Of a stretch of DNA of 7,176 nt, positions 1 to 5,120 are shown one piece after another. Both the position numbers and the translations under genes were made by a program. The number at the start of each line of letters is the position of its first letter. Positions within the stretch are counted from its first letter, which is position 1. The notes below the pieces were generated by a model, which made no database searches, was not told where the DNA came from, and was given only the letters and a program-made list of their open reading frames with translations. The stretch spans positions 1 to 7,176 of the forward strand of contig NZ_JOEC01000008.1 in the NCBI RefSeq assembly GCF_000718085.1, read 5' to 3'. Source of the stretch: Mycetocola saprophilus. GTDB lineage: Bacteria > Actinomycetota > Actinomycetes > Actinomycetales > Microbacteriaceae.

Positions 1-55
1 GATTCACTGCAAGGCGGAGCACCGTCGAATGGCATCCCGGCCGAATTTTCAACAT
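1..55 (-). CDS. Start of a further gene, cut by the left window edge
   Basis: This open frame begins ATG 55 and reads MLKIRPGCHSTVLRLAVN before the window ends, with no stop. It is too short to assign. ATG 55 shares a base with the preceding TGA (TGATG). AAGGAGG lies unusually far upstream (13 bases), separated from the start by a 13-base inverted repeat at 58-70. Confidence 0.5.
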   Translation of the reverse strand, partial: MLKIRPGCHSTVLRLAVN

Positions 56-324
56 CAGGCACCAGGTGCCTCCTTCGGTTCGGGGCCCGGCTTTTTCACG
101 CCAGTCCAGTAGTCGTTCCAATCGGCCTGTTCAACGCCGATCACGCGCCACCCCTGACGCGTCTCTCGCTCCCGGGTGCGCTTGTTTGGGGTGAACATTG
201 CGTGTGCGCTCTCCGCAGTGGCATGCCGAATCTCGCCCTGCACGACCGCACGCGTAGAACCGTCAGCCTTGCCGTCCGGGTCGAACAGCATCCAAAAATC
301 CGGGACAACCAAGGTGCTACTCAT
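55..324 (-). CDS. Unknown phage protein (89 aa)
   Basis: This 89-residue protein begins MSSTLVVPDFWMLFDPDGKA, is basic in its middle (MFTPNKRTRERETRQGWRVI), and ends EQADWNDYWTGVKKPGPEPK plus a short tail. The sequence alternates strands with aromatic-rich loops and has no cysteine or membrane segment. I do not recognise the family. I chose ATG 324 because GAGGAGGAATCTG stands directly upstream and the ATG overlaps the previous TAG as ATGAGTAG. The frame is open further upstream, but that would cover the preceding gene. Its TGA shares a base with the next ATG (TGATG). Confidence 0.7.
   Translation of the reverse strand: MSSTLVVPDFWMLFDPDGKADGSTRAVVQGEIRHATAESAHAMFTPNKRTRERETRQGWRVIGVEQADWNDYWTGVKKPGPEPKEAPGA
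58..75 (-). promoter_or_regulatory. Ribosome binding site overlapped by an inverted repeat
   Basis: On the minus strand AAGGAGG (75-69) is followed by the 13-base inverted repeat GGCACC-T-GGTGCC (70-58) and then the ATG at 55. The last two G of the binding site are the first bases of the repeat. Folding of the repeat would either occlude part of the site or bring it nearer the start codon. Confidence 0.4.
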
Positions 325-517
325 CAGATTCCTCCTCAAAACCGGTTTTCCCGTCGGCATCACGGCAGTCGCCCACCGTGCGCCAGCCGTCGTCCTCAAC
401 AATGACCGTCCCGCACCCGGTGCCCGCTTCCCCAGTGAAAACCAAAGCGTCACGCGGGTAACTGGCCAGCGCGTCAACCAGCTCGCCGACGGTCACCGGC
501 TGTGTCTTGTCACTCAT
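317..517 (-). CDS. Conserved phage protein (TVGELVDAL motif, 66 aa)
   Basis: This 66-residue acidic protein contains TVGELVDALASYPRDALVFT near its N-terminus. It resembles the 'TVGELIEALxxYPxDxxV' opening of many small uncharacterised phage and bacterial proteins. The remainder, GTVIVEDDGW and an acidic end (GFEEESDE), is variable. No function is known to me. ATG 517 has AAGGAGG about eight bases upstream. It overlaps the preceding stop by eight bases (ATGAGTGA) and the following start by eight bases (ATGAGTAG). Confidence 0.75.
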   Translation of the reverse strand: MSDKTQPVTVGELVDALASYPRDALVFTGEAGTGCGTVIVEDDGWRTVGDCRDADGKTGFEEESDE

Positions 518-716
518 CAGGTGCCTCCTTCCAATTGGTGCCGAGCGGCCACATCAAAGCCGTGCCCGTACCATCGGTGAAATCGATCTCGGCGACCAGC
601 ATGTCCTTCGTGGTGTGCAGCATCCCCGACTTGACCACGCGCCCGTCAGGGGCGACCGCGCCCGCCTTGAGCGCGGTCGGCGGCAGAATCGAGATGACCG
701 TCTGCGCGTTACTCAC
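510..716 (-). CDS. Unknown phage protein (68 aa), GTG start
   Basis: This 68-residue protein begins MSNAQTVISILPPTALKAGA with GTG 716 and ends GTALMWPLGTNWKEAPDE. It looks beta-rich (VISILPP, MLVAEIDFTDGTGTALMWPL). I do not recognise the family. The start is set by GAGGGGG about 9 bases upstream and by the eight-base overlap with the preceding stop (GTGAGTAA). A longer in-frame version starting near 806 would read through the previous gene with an unlikely Pro/Arg/Trp-rich sequence. The final codons (AAGGAGGCACCTGATGAGTG) double as ribosome binding site and start of the next gene. Confidence 0.7.
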   Translation of the reverse strand: MSNAQTVISILPPTALKAGAVAPDGRVVKSGMLHTTKDMLVAEIDFTDGTGTALMWPLGTNWKEAPDE

Positions 717-933
717 TGGGAACCCCCTCGGCGTCAAAACCGGCGGCCACGGCACGCAGAATGCCCATGAGCACACGCGTCTCGGCAGACTGCGGCGGGG
801 CATCATCGTTCTGGGTGGGTTTGATGAACGTGTCCCACACGTCCTGCACCAGTTCGACGGTCACCTCTACACCGAGCGGGGCGACGGTCGGGCGCGGGAT
901 CTCTAACGTCTTGGGTTTCTCGATGTTGCTCAT
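709..933 (-). CDS. Unknown phage protein (74 aa)
   Basis: This 74-residue acidic protein begins MSNIEKPKTLEIPRPTVAPL. Its middle reads GVEVTVELVQDVWDTFIKPT, and it ends with a helix LMGILRAVAAGFDAEG. I do not recognise the family. There is no cysteine and no membrane segment. ATG 933 overlaps the previous stop as ATGA, and GAAGGAGA lies about 11 bases upstream. Its TAA stop falls inside the start region of the next gene in the shared sequence GTGAGTAA, an eight-base overlap. Confidence 0.7.
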   Translation of the reverse strand: MSNIEKPKTLEIPRPTVAPLGVEVTVELVQDVWDTFIKPTQNDDAPPQSAETRVLMGILRAVAAGFDAEGVPSE

Positions 934-1463
934 GGTGTTGTGTCTCCTTCGGTCTGTGAAATAGCGATGCGAGCCGCGGTCTTAGCCGTTGCTCGCATCA
1001 AGGTGCCCTGCAAATCACGCGGCATGGGCAGCACGTCAAGGTTTCGGGTGGCCTGGACCGCCACCCGGATTGTGGGCCGGTTCGTGTACCGTTCCGTGGA
1101 CGCGACCATGAGCCCCCAACCCTCGGGAAGCTCACCCGGTTTCACGATCGCCGGATCACTCACGACCAGCCACCAGAAATCGCAGTACACGCGGAACGTT
1201 TCAGCCTTCGACGGGTCGCGGAGCTCCGTCAGCCAATCCGACCGGGACACCTTCACCTCGTGGCCGTGCAACTGCGGGCCGACCCGGTTTACGCCCCAGC
1301 CGCCGGTCCACAGGTCCATGGCCATGTAGTCGCAGATCCGGCGAGACTCGAAACCCGGGGTGATCTTCACATGCTCGGCACGCGCATACCGGGGGCCGTT
1401 ACCGTTGCCCTTGTCGTAGCGGCGGTTCAGCCGGTCCAGCATCGACCGTTCAGTCTCCGGCAT
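930..1463 (-). CDS. MmcB/PD-(D/E)XK-like nuclease-fold protein
   Basis: This 177-residue protein is conserved among actinophages and resembles MmcB-type DNA repair proteins of the PD-(D/E)XK nuclease superfamily. RRICDYMAMDLW (41-52) supplies the candidate metal-binding Asp (D45 or D50). HGHEVKVSRSDWL (66-78) carries the ExK pair, E69 and K71. DFWWLVVSDPAIV and WGLMVA follow, as in MmcB. The C-terminal helix reads RATAKTAARIA. It is soluble and probably acts on DNA; whether it cuts or only binds is not known. The start could be GTG 1466 or the adjacent ATG 1463, and GGAGTCGGGGG upstream serves both. It overlaps the zinc-protein gene by about 14 bases. Its TGA overlaps the next ATG as ATGA. 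Confidence 0.75.
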   Translation of the reverse strand: MPETERSMLDRLNRRYDKGNGNGPRYARAEHVKITPGFESRRICDYMAMDLWTGGWGVNRVGPQLHGHEVKVSRSDWLTELRDPSKAETFRVYCDFWWLVVSDPAIVKPGELPEGWGLMVASTERYTNRPTIRVAVQATRNLDVLPMPRDLQGTLMRATAKTAARIAISQTEGDTTP

Positions 1464-1812
1464 CACTCACCCCCGACTCCGGGATCGGTAGCAGCGTCCC
1501 CAACCGTGTGGTCCAGCCCATGAGGTACTGGGCAGCGTGCCGGACCGACAACGGCCCGAGGTTGTAGTTCGGGAGATCCTGCGCGGCGTCGCTCACGGAA
1601 TCACGGTCATACCCTTCCCCGCCGTGCGACTCGCTGAGGTCGTACAGGCCGATAAACGCCGTGCAGTGAGCGCATTCCTTCCACACCCACGTATCGCCGC
1701 CATCTACGAAGAACCAACGACCGTAGGTTTCCCCGGGGTGGATAGCTCGAACGCAGCAATCGCACGTGTGACGCACCCTAGCCTTCGGTCGGGTACTCGA
1801 AACGGTTTGCAT
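1450..1812 (-). CDS. Zinc-binding CxxC protein
   Basis: This 120-residue protein has an N-terminal zinc-ribbon-like module. CDCC (C17, C20) and CAHC (C47, C50) provide two CxxC knuckles about 27 residues apart, with a strand-rich, Trp-containing segment GETYGRWFFVDGGDTWVWKE between them. The C-terminal half is acidic and without known motifs (LSESHGGEGYDRDSVSDAAQ, then HAAQYLMGW). The module resembles conserved small actinophage proteins that are likely to bind nucleic acid or protein; none is characterised to my knowledge. I chose ATG 1812 because it overlaps the preceding TGA as TGATG and has GAGAAGGGAGCGAG upstream. An in-frame ATG 13 codons further upstream would overlap the PnuC-like gene and has no ribosome binding site. 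Confidence 0.75.
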   Translation of the reverse strand: MQTVSSTRPKARVRHTCDCCVRAIHPGETYGRWFFVDGGDTWVWKECAHCTAFIGLYDLSESHGGEGYDRDSVSDAAQDLPNYNLGPLSVRHAAQYLMGWTTRLGTLLPIPESGVSDAGD

Positions 1813-2051
1813 CACTCGCTCCCTTCTCGTTCGGTCGCGGGCTTTTTCCACGCCCGGAAATTACGGATATACACGGTGCCGTACGCTACCGCTGACAACA
1901 GGAACCCGTACTGGTGAGTGGTCAACGCGAACGCCACCCACAACACCTGCGCAGCCAAGCCCACAGCCCACCCGGCACGGTTCTTCCCGCCAGCGAGCCA
2001 CAGCCCTAGGATGCCCACCGCGGTGAGCAGATAAGACCAGAACTCCATCAC
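1812..2051 (-). CDS. PnuC-like small membrane protein
   Basis: This 79-residue integral membrane protein has three hydrophobic helices: about residues 4-20 (FWSYLLTAVGILGLWLAG), 27-43 (GWAVGLAAQVLWVAFAL) and 49-65 (GFLLSAVAYGTVYIRNF). The cytosolic tail is basic, then acidic. The spacing of W28, Q35 and W38 and the Tyr-rich last helix resemble the core of PnuC nicotinamide riboside transporters. This protein is less than half their length, so it would have to assemble as an oligomer or do something else. Similar short proteins are common in actinophages and usually named 'membrane protein' or 'PnuC-like'. The start is GTG 2051 or ATG 2048; both overlap the preceding TGA, and AAGGAAGGGGG stands upstream. 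Transport of an NAD precursor is plausible but unproven. Confidence 0.75.
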   Translation of the reverse strand: MMEFWSYLLTAVGILGLWLAGGKNRAGWAVGLAAQVLWVAFALTTHQYGFLLSAVAYGTVYIRNFRAWKKPATEREGSE

Positions 2052-2380
2052 TCGCCCCCTTCCTTGCGGCGGAGAGCGGCGAGAGCTTCAAGAGCGTTAC
2101 CGAGCGCCCACTCAGAAGGGGATGCCCACCCATCTTGAGTGACCCCGTTCACGGTCTGGGGTTTATCAGCACCCTCGTTGGCAGCTTCCTCGGCCTCGGC
2201 TAACGCCTGCCCCCGAGCCCATGCAGCGATTCCGGGAGCTGCATTGACGATTACGGAGCGCCATGAGCTAACGAGGTGCTCGGGTGGAAAGTTCATGCCA
2301 GCGTCCGAGACAACGGCGCTCACGGCCTTCTCGATCACGTCTTCCGGGATCTCGTGAGCCGGATCGATCTTCTCGGTCAT
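2048..2380 (-). CDS. Unknown phage protein (110 aa)
   Basis: This 110-residue protein begins MTEKIDPAHEIPEDVIEKAV. It has an Ala/Glu-rich helix (WARGQALAEAEEAANEGA) and ends with SEWALGNALEALAALRRKEG. Openings of the form 'PEDVIEKAV...' recur in small hypothetical actinophage proteins, but no function is known to me. It appears soluble and mostly helical, with no cysteine. ATG 2380 has GAGGAGG eight bases upstream and overlaps the preceding stop as ATGA. Its own stop overlaps the next start as GTGA/TGATG. The codons for LVSS hold a 15-base exact copy of a stretch in the gene at 6019-6381. Confidence 0.75.
   Translation of the reverse strand: MTEKIDPAHEIPEDVIEKAVSAVVSDAGMNFPPEHLVSSWRSVIVNAAPGIAAWARGQALAEAEEAANEGADKPQTVNGVTQDGWASPSEWALGNALEALAALRRKEGGE
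2262..2276 (+). repeat. 15-bp direct repeat, copy 1
   Basis: CATGAGCTAACGAGG is identical in sequence and orientation to the copy at 6272-6286, about 4 kb away, and lies within the gene at 2048-2380. Confidence 0.7.
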
Positions 2381-2556
2381 GCTGATGCCTCCTCGTCCTC
2401 GATCAGGGTGTCCAGCTCGCTCGCGGCATCGATAAACGCCAGCGTTTTCGGGCTTTCAACCCAGTCACGGTTCGCGTTTTCGTGGCCTTCGAACTGTTCC
2501 GCGCGACGGCGCAGTAGCTTTTGGGCCATGCGAATGGCCCGGTTGTGCTCGCTCAC
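2377..2556 (-). CDS. Small charged protein (59 aa), GTG start
   Basis: This 59-residue reading frame begins [20 protein letters not shown] and ends LDTLIEDEEASA. It is helical throughout, with a basic first third and an acidic end. I do not recognise the family. GTG 2556 overlaps the preceding TGA as GTGA and has GGAAGGGGGCGAATC upstream, a good ribosome binding site. The TGA stop in turn overlaps the ATG of the next gene as ATGA. The frame fills the space between its neighbours exactly. An ATG nine codons in (2529) is a possible alternative start without comparable context. Confidence 0.75.
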   Translation of the reverse strand: MSEHNRAIRMAQKLLRRRAEQFEGHENANRDWVESPKTLAFIDAASELDTLIEDEEASA

Positions 2557-2897
2557 GATTCGCCCCCTTCCAGGGTGATGACCGGACGCCCGGCCGGGGT
2601 GTGCTCAGCAATCAACGCAGCGAGTCTGGCCACGGTGTCGGCGTCGCGGCTGTCGTGGTGGATGGTGTCGTACGGTCGCGCCGGATCGCCCGTCCCCCGG
2701 CCCAACCACACGTCCGTGACCCACCCGCCGGCACGGTGTTTCGTCGGCGGCTCCCACCGCGCCGTGACCTTCACCCGACCCACCTGCACCCGAGACGCCA
2801 CCACAGCACCCGGCACACGACCACGAATAATCAACGGGGCAGCCGGGGTGAACCAGACTGGGGCCAGCGTTACCGACGCCACATCAAGCCCGGTCAT
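2553..2897 (-). CDS. Unknown phage protein (114 aa)
   Basis: This 114-residue protein belongs to no family I recognise. The N-terminal two thirds look beta-rich ([42 protein letters not shown]) with several Trp. A more helical segment follows ([20 protein letters not shown]), and the tail VITLEGGES ends the chain. There is no membrane segment, no cysteine and no catalytic signature. ATG 2897 overlaps the stop of the FtsK gamma gene as ATGA, although the upstream sequence is a poor ribosome binding site, which points to re-initiation after the upstream gene. Its TGA overlaps the GTG start of the next small gene as GTGA. Confidence 0.75.
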   Translation of the reverse strand: MTGLDVASVTLAPVWFTPAAPLIIRGRVPGAVVASRVQVGRVKVTARWEPPTKHRAGGWVTDVWLGRGTGDPARPYDTIHHDSRDADTVARLAALIAEHTPAGRPVITLEGGES

Positions 2898-3184
2898 GCC
2901 GCGGCCGCCTGCTTCACAAGGGCGGCCAAATTGCCCGCTTCACTAGCTGGGACAAGCACCTCACGCGCTTTCGCCCCCTGTTGGGCCGTCACGATGCCGA
3001 TCCGTTCAAGCTCGGCCATGATCGCTCCAGCCTTCGCAAAACCAATTCGCATAAATCTCTGCAACATCGACGTTGAACCAAACTGACGGGTCACGACAAT
3101 GTAAGCCGCAATCTCAACGTCTAAGTCTCTGAACTCGGAAGCATGCGCGGACGCCGCCCGGTCAGCTTTCTCAAAACTGTTCAT
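2894..3184 (-). CDS. Free-standing FtsK gamma domain protein (winged helix)
   Basis: This 96-residue protein consists essentially of one FtsK gamma domain, the winged-helix module at the C-terminus of FtsK/SpoIIIE translocases that reads polar DNA motifs (KOPS/SRS). Residues 24-79 show the pattern clearly: [40 protein letters not shown] and [10 protein letters not shown]. These match the usual S.S.LQR..RIGY.RA...ME.AGIV....G.K.REVL pattern. There is no ATPase motor in the window. It is therefore likely a DNA-binding protein that could regulate transcription or replication, or interact with host FtsK sites. ATG 3184 has AGAGGAAA upstream. The open frame continues much farther upstream, but that part is antisense to none and merely lies out of frame over ssb, so I excluded it. 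Its TGA overlaps the next ATG as ATGA. About 109 bases separate it from ssb. Confidence 0.85.
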   Translation of the reverse strand: MNSFEKADRAASAHASEFRDLDVEIAAYIVVTRQFGSTSMLQRFMRIGFAKAGAIMAELERIGIVTAQQGAKAREVLVPASEAGNLAALVKQAAAA

Positions 3185-3258
3185 GGTGTTTCCTCTTTCG
3201 GTTTCTTGTTTCATGACGGCCCACCGCGCCAACCAGGCAGGGTGCACGCCGTCGAGGT

Positions 3259-3286
3259 GGGGGCCTGACCAGGCGGCCAGGCCCCC
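3259..3286 (-). terminator. Strong GC hairpin after ssb, probable terminator without U-tract
   Basis: On the minus strand GGGGGCCTG (3286-3278) and CAGGCCCCC (3267-3259) are perfect complements. The stem continues inward with one G-U and two C-G pairs around a GCCT loop, giving about 12 pairs. It lies eight bases after the ssb stop. No T-tract follows, so it is not a classical Rho-independent terminator. Tail-less hairpins do serve as terminators in actinobacteria; 3'-end stabilisation of the ssb message is the alternative. Confidence 0.55.
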
Positions 3287-3293
3287 GGAATGG

Positions 3294-3755
3294 CTAGAAC
3301 GGAGTGTCGTCTCCGAATGAGCCGGGGACGTTCCAGCCACCCGGCTCCGCAGCAGGGTCAGACGGGGCAGCCGCCGACGGACGCTGCCCACCCTGAGCCT
3401 TGACAATCTGCGCGGTCGCATAACGCAGCGACGGCCCGATCTCGTCAACCTCAAGCTCCATCGAGGTACGCTTCTCGCCTTCCTTGGTTTCGTACGCGTT
3501 CTGAACCAGCCGCCCTGTCGCAACCACCCGTGCCCCCTTGTGGAGCGATCCAGCAACGTGCTCGGCGAATTCACGCCAGACCGAGGCGCGGAGGAAAAGC
3601 GCTTCGCCGTCCTTCCACTCGTTCGACTGACGGTCGAAGTTACGCGGGGTCGATGCGATCGTGAAGTTTGCGACGGCAAGGCCCGACTGGGTGTAGCGCA
3701 ACTCGGGATCGCTCGTCAGGTTCCCGACAACAGTGACGATCGTCTCGCCCGCCAT
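3294..3755 (-). CDS. ssb: Single-stranded DNA-binding protein
   Basis: This 153-residue SSB binds and protects single-stranded DNA at replication and recombination intermediates, normally as a tetramer. The OB-fold occupies about residues 1-113. It opens with the family signature [18 protein letters not shown] and NFTIAST. It continues with [14 protein letters not shown] and [17 protein letters not shown], which carries the expected aromatic and basic residues. A short Gly/Pro/Ala-rich linker leads to the acidic tip DDTPF (149-153), the partner-binding tail that recruits other replication proteins (canonical DDDIPF). ATG 3755 overlaps the preceding stop as TAATG, with GAAGGTGGG upstream. Eight bases after the stop a strong GC hairpin closes the unit. 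Confidence 0.95.
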   Translation of the reverse strand: MAGETIVTVVGNLTSDPELRYTQSGLAVANFTIASTPRNFDRQSNEWKDGEALFLRASVWREFAEHVAGSLHKGARVVATGRLVQNAYETKEGEKRTSMELEVDEIGPSLRYATAQIVKAQGGQRPSAAAPSDPAAEPGGWNVPGSFGDDTPF

Positions 3756-3940
3756 TACTCGCCCACCTTCTCGACGTTGATGGTGAACTTGTATCGGCCA
3801 ATGATCGCGCCTGACTCGTCCAGGTGTTCGACCGGGATAGCTCCTTCGAGAGCGTGCCCATAAGCGAACACCTCGGCCGAATCATTCGCTTCCCACAAGG
3901 TGTCCTCGATGTCGGCCAAAATGTCGTCTTTGATAGCCAT
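3755..3940 (-). CDS. Small acidic protein (61 aa) preceding SSB
   Basis: This 61-residue acidic protein begins [20 protein letters not shown] and ends [16 protein letters not shown]. The N-terminal half looks helical and the C-terminal part like beta strands. I do not recognise the family, and there are no cysteines or membrane segments. ATG 3940 has GAAAGGAAA about 9 bases upstream, a clear ribosome binding site that sits right below the terminator at 3961-3988. Its TAA stop shares a base with the SSB start (TAATG), so it is translated together with SSB. A role alongside SSB in replication or recombination is inferred only from that coupling. Confidence 0.75.
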   Translation of the reverse strand: MAIKDDILADIEDTLWEANDSAEVFAYGHALEGAIPVEHLDESGAIIGRYKFTINVEKVGE

Positions 3941-3960
3941 GTAGCTTGTTTCCTTTCACT

Positions 3961-3988
3961 AAAAAACCCGCCACCAAACGGAGACGGG
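3961..3988 (-). terminator. Rho-independent terminator
   Basis: Read on the minus strand, CCCGTCTCC (3988-3980), a GTTT loop and GGTGGCGGG (3975-3967) form a nine-position stem with one G-U and one T-T mismatch. Six T residues (3966-3961) follow directly. This is a textbook intrinsic terminator. It stands 20 bases after the membrane protein stop and only about four bases before the ribosome binding site of the next gene, with no room for a promoter between them. It should therefore act as a partial terminator or attenuator, or be overridden by antitermination. Confidence 0.8.
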
Positions 3989-4008
3989 GAACAAATCGGG
4001 GTTGTCGG

Positions 4009-4236
4009 TCAGGCGTGCGGCTTCACAGGGACGGCCGCGGTGCGTGGTATCACGAACCGGGCAAGGAAGATCAGCCAGAAGCACTGCCAGTACGTGAGGG
4101 TCACGTCAAAAACGAACGGGATGATCATGTTCACGAACCAGGCGAAAAGGAACGTGAGCCCAATGCCGGCAAGAGCTTTACCGAACCAGCGGGGCCAGTC
4201 CGTCTTCGGCTCAACGATCACAACTTCGATCGGCAT
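4009..4236 (-). CDS. Small membrane protein, two predicted transmembrane helices
   Basis: This 75-residue protein has a short N-terminal segment (MPIEVVIVEPKTDWPRW). Two hydrophobic stretches follow, GKALAGIGLTFLFAWFVNMI (about 19-38) and TYWQCFWLIFLARFVI (about 48-63), and the tail is short and basic (RTAAVPVKPHA). It should sit in the cytoplasmic membrane as a hairpin. I do not recognise a family, and no catalytic motif is visible. Small two-helix proteins of this kind are common in phage early regions; some change host membrane physiology or exclude other phages, but nothing here shows which. Its ATG shares a base with the NrdH stop (TAATG), so it is translated with NrdH. It is the last gene before the terminator at 3961-3988. 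Confidence 0.75.
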   Translation of the reverse strand: MPIEVVIVEPKTDWPRWFGKALAGIGLTFLFAWFVNMIIPFVFDVTLTYWQCFWLIFLARFVIPRTAAVPVKPHA

Positions 4237-4490
4237 TACGCGTCCCCATCCAGGAGGGTGTCGAGCTTGCCCGGGTCGAACCCGGACCAGTGTCGGTCGG
4301 CACGCACATCACCGTTCGACACCATCACGACCGGGGCCGCCTGATATCCGAGGGCCTTTACTGCGGCGAGGTTCCCGGGCTCGGTAATGTCGTCCACTTC
4401 GAAGTCAACGTTGTGCGAGGTCAGCCATCGCTTTGTCGCATCGCACTGGCGGCAGTCAGCCTTTGAGTACACGGTCACGATCTGGGTCAT
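4236..4490 (-). CDS. nrdH: NrdH-type glutaredoxin-like redoxin
   Basis: This 84-residue protein is a compact thioredoxin-fold redoxin of the NrdH class, which supplies electrons to class Ib ribonucleotide reductase and so supports dNTP synthesis during phage replication. The N-terminal strand IVTVYSK leads to the active site CRQC at residues 13-16, followed by DATKRWL. The cis-proline lies in AAPVVMV (P53), and HWSGFDP (67-73) is the NrdH signature near the C-terminus. The usual NrdH active site is CVQC, so V to R at the second position is a conservative departure outside the cysteines. No ribonucleotide reductase gene lies in this window, so it would serve the host enzyme or one encoded elsewhere. 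AGGAAAG stands just upstream of ATG 4490. The gene is joined on both sides by TAATG overlaps. Confidence 0.92.
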   Translation of the reverse strand: MTQIVTVYSKADCRQCDATKRWLTSHNVDFEVDDITEPGNLAAVKALGYQAAPVVMVSNGDVRADRHWSGFDPGKLDTLLDGDA

Positions 4491-4783
4491 TACTTTCCTG
4501 CTTTCCGCCGCGAGTATGCGGCAATGTCGTTTTTTGTTTGGTCGAACTTCCTGATTTCATCTACGGCCGCGGCCAGACGTTCGGGGCCGTTTGCTCGGTC
4601 GAGGATGAAGTGCACCCATCGGGCCTTGGCCTGATGCGTTTCAACGACTCGCTTGGATGCCGGCGACGATGGTCTTTCACTTCGGTCGGGGTTGCCGTAC
4701 CTTTCGCGTTCGACCTGTCTTGCCGTGCAGCCCTCGAGGAACGCGGTGAGCTGATGGTCAGAGGTCATCGTTTGGTATGTCAT
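4490..4783 (-). CDS. Unknown phage protein (97 aa)
   Basis: This is a 97-residue charged protein that I do not recognise. It starts MTYQTMTSDHQLTAFLEG, continues with a basic, Ser/Pro-rich stretch (about 27-45), and has a helical C-terminal half, QAKARWVHFILDRANG, then AAAVDEIRKFDQTKND, ending in the basic tail SRRKAGK. There is one cysteine and no membrane segment. ATG 4783 is preceded by GAAAGGAAAACG, a good ribosome binding site; a second ATG at 4768 is possible but less well placed. It overlaps the loader gene by 26 bases, and its TAA stop shares a base with the ATG of the NrdH gene (TAATG). The helical C-terminal half and basic tail would suit a nucleic-acid or replisome-associated protein, but this is only suggestive. 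Confidence 0.75.
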   Translation of the reverse strand: MTYQTMTSDHQLTAFLEGCTARQVERERYGNPDRSERPSSPASKRVVETHQAKARWVHFILDRANGPERLAAAVDEIRKFDQTKNDIAAYSRRKAGK

Positions 4784-5120
4784 CGTTTTCCTTTCGGTGC
4801 TGCGCGGCGGCTTCGGCTACGAGCTCGTCAAAGTTCGCGGGCTTGCCAGGGCCTTTGGGTGTGGGTGTGAAGGTGATTGCTCGGTGCCGTCTTGCCTCAC
4901 GGGCTTGCTCTGCTCTGATGCCCCGTACGCCGTCGATAATGTGCGACGGCATCAACCATCTATCCGAGGCCCTGTAATGGCGCGTAGCGGCCTCCACAGC
5001 GTCAAGGAGGGCAATATAAGCGAGATCGTTCGCCCACACCCGCGCCGTAGCCTGCGACACCGTACGCCCATCACGCGCCGACGCCAGCGTCAAGAGCTGG
5101 AACGCTTCCCGCTCGTCCAT
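4758..5120 (-). CDS. G39P-like replicative helicase loader
   Basis: This ~120-residue protein resembles the loader/inhibitor of phage DnaB helicase typified by SPP1 G39P. Its N-terminal helical part reads MDEREAFQLLTLASARDGRT, then ARVWANDLAYIALLDAVEAA, then RHYRASDRWLMPSHIIDGVR. The order of a short acidic helix, a W/Y-containing helix pair and a final helix beginning MP/PS is that of the family. The C-terminal half is a basic, then Pro/Lys-rich and finally acidic tail (KENDDIPNDDL), probably disordered, as in G39P where the tail contacts the helicase. It would deliver the host or phage DnaB to the initiator-bound origin. I prefer ATG 5120, with GGGGGTGG upstream; an in-frame ATG at 5132 would add four residues and lacks a binding site. 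It lies just after the initiator gene and overlaps it, the usual initiator-loader pairing. Confidence 0.75.
   Translation of the reverse strand: MDEREAFQLLTLASARDGRTVSQATARVWANDLAYIALLDAVEAATRHYRASDRWLMPSHIIDGVRGIRAEQAREARRHRAITFTPTPKGPGKPANFDELVAEAAAQHRKENDDIPNDDL

Noticed and set aside
176..1917. Plus-strand open frames opposite the small genes
   Set aside because: They are antisense to well-supported minus-strand genes, lack ribosome binding sites and translate to low-complexity Arg/Pro/Ser-rich sequence typical of GC-rich shadow frames.
3185..3258. A promoter between ssb and the FtsK gamma gene
   Set aside because: TTGGCG is present on the minus strand, but nothing resembling a -10 box lies at a suitable distance, so I do not annotate it.
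3185..3679. Long in-frame upstream extension of the FtsK gamma gene across ssb
   Set aside because: It would overlap nearly all of ssb in another frame with an Arg/Ser-rich translation. The ATG at 3184 has a clear ribosome binding site and gives a complete domain.
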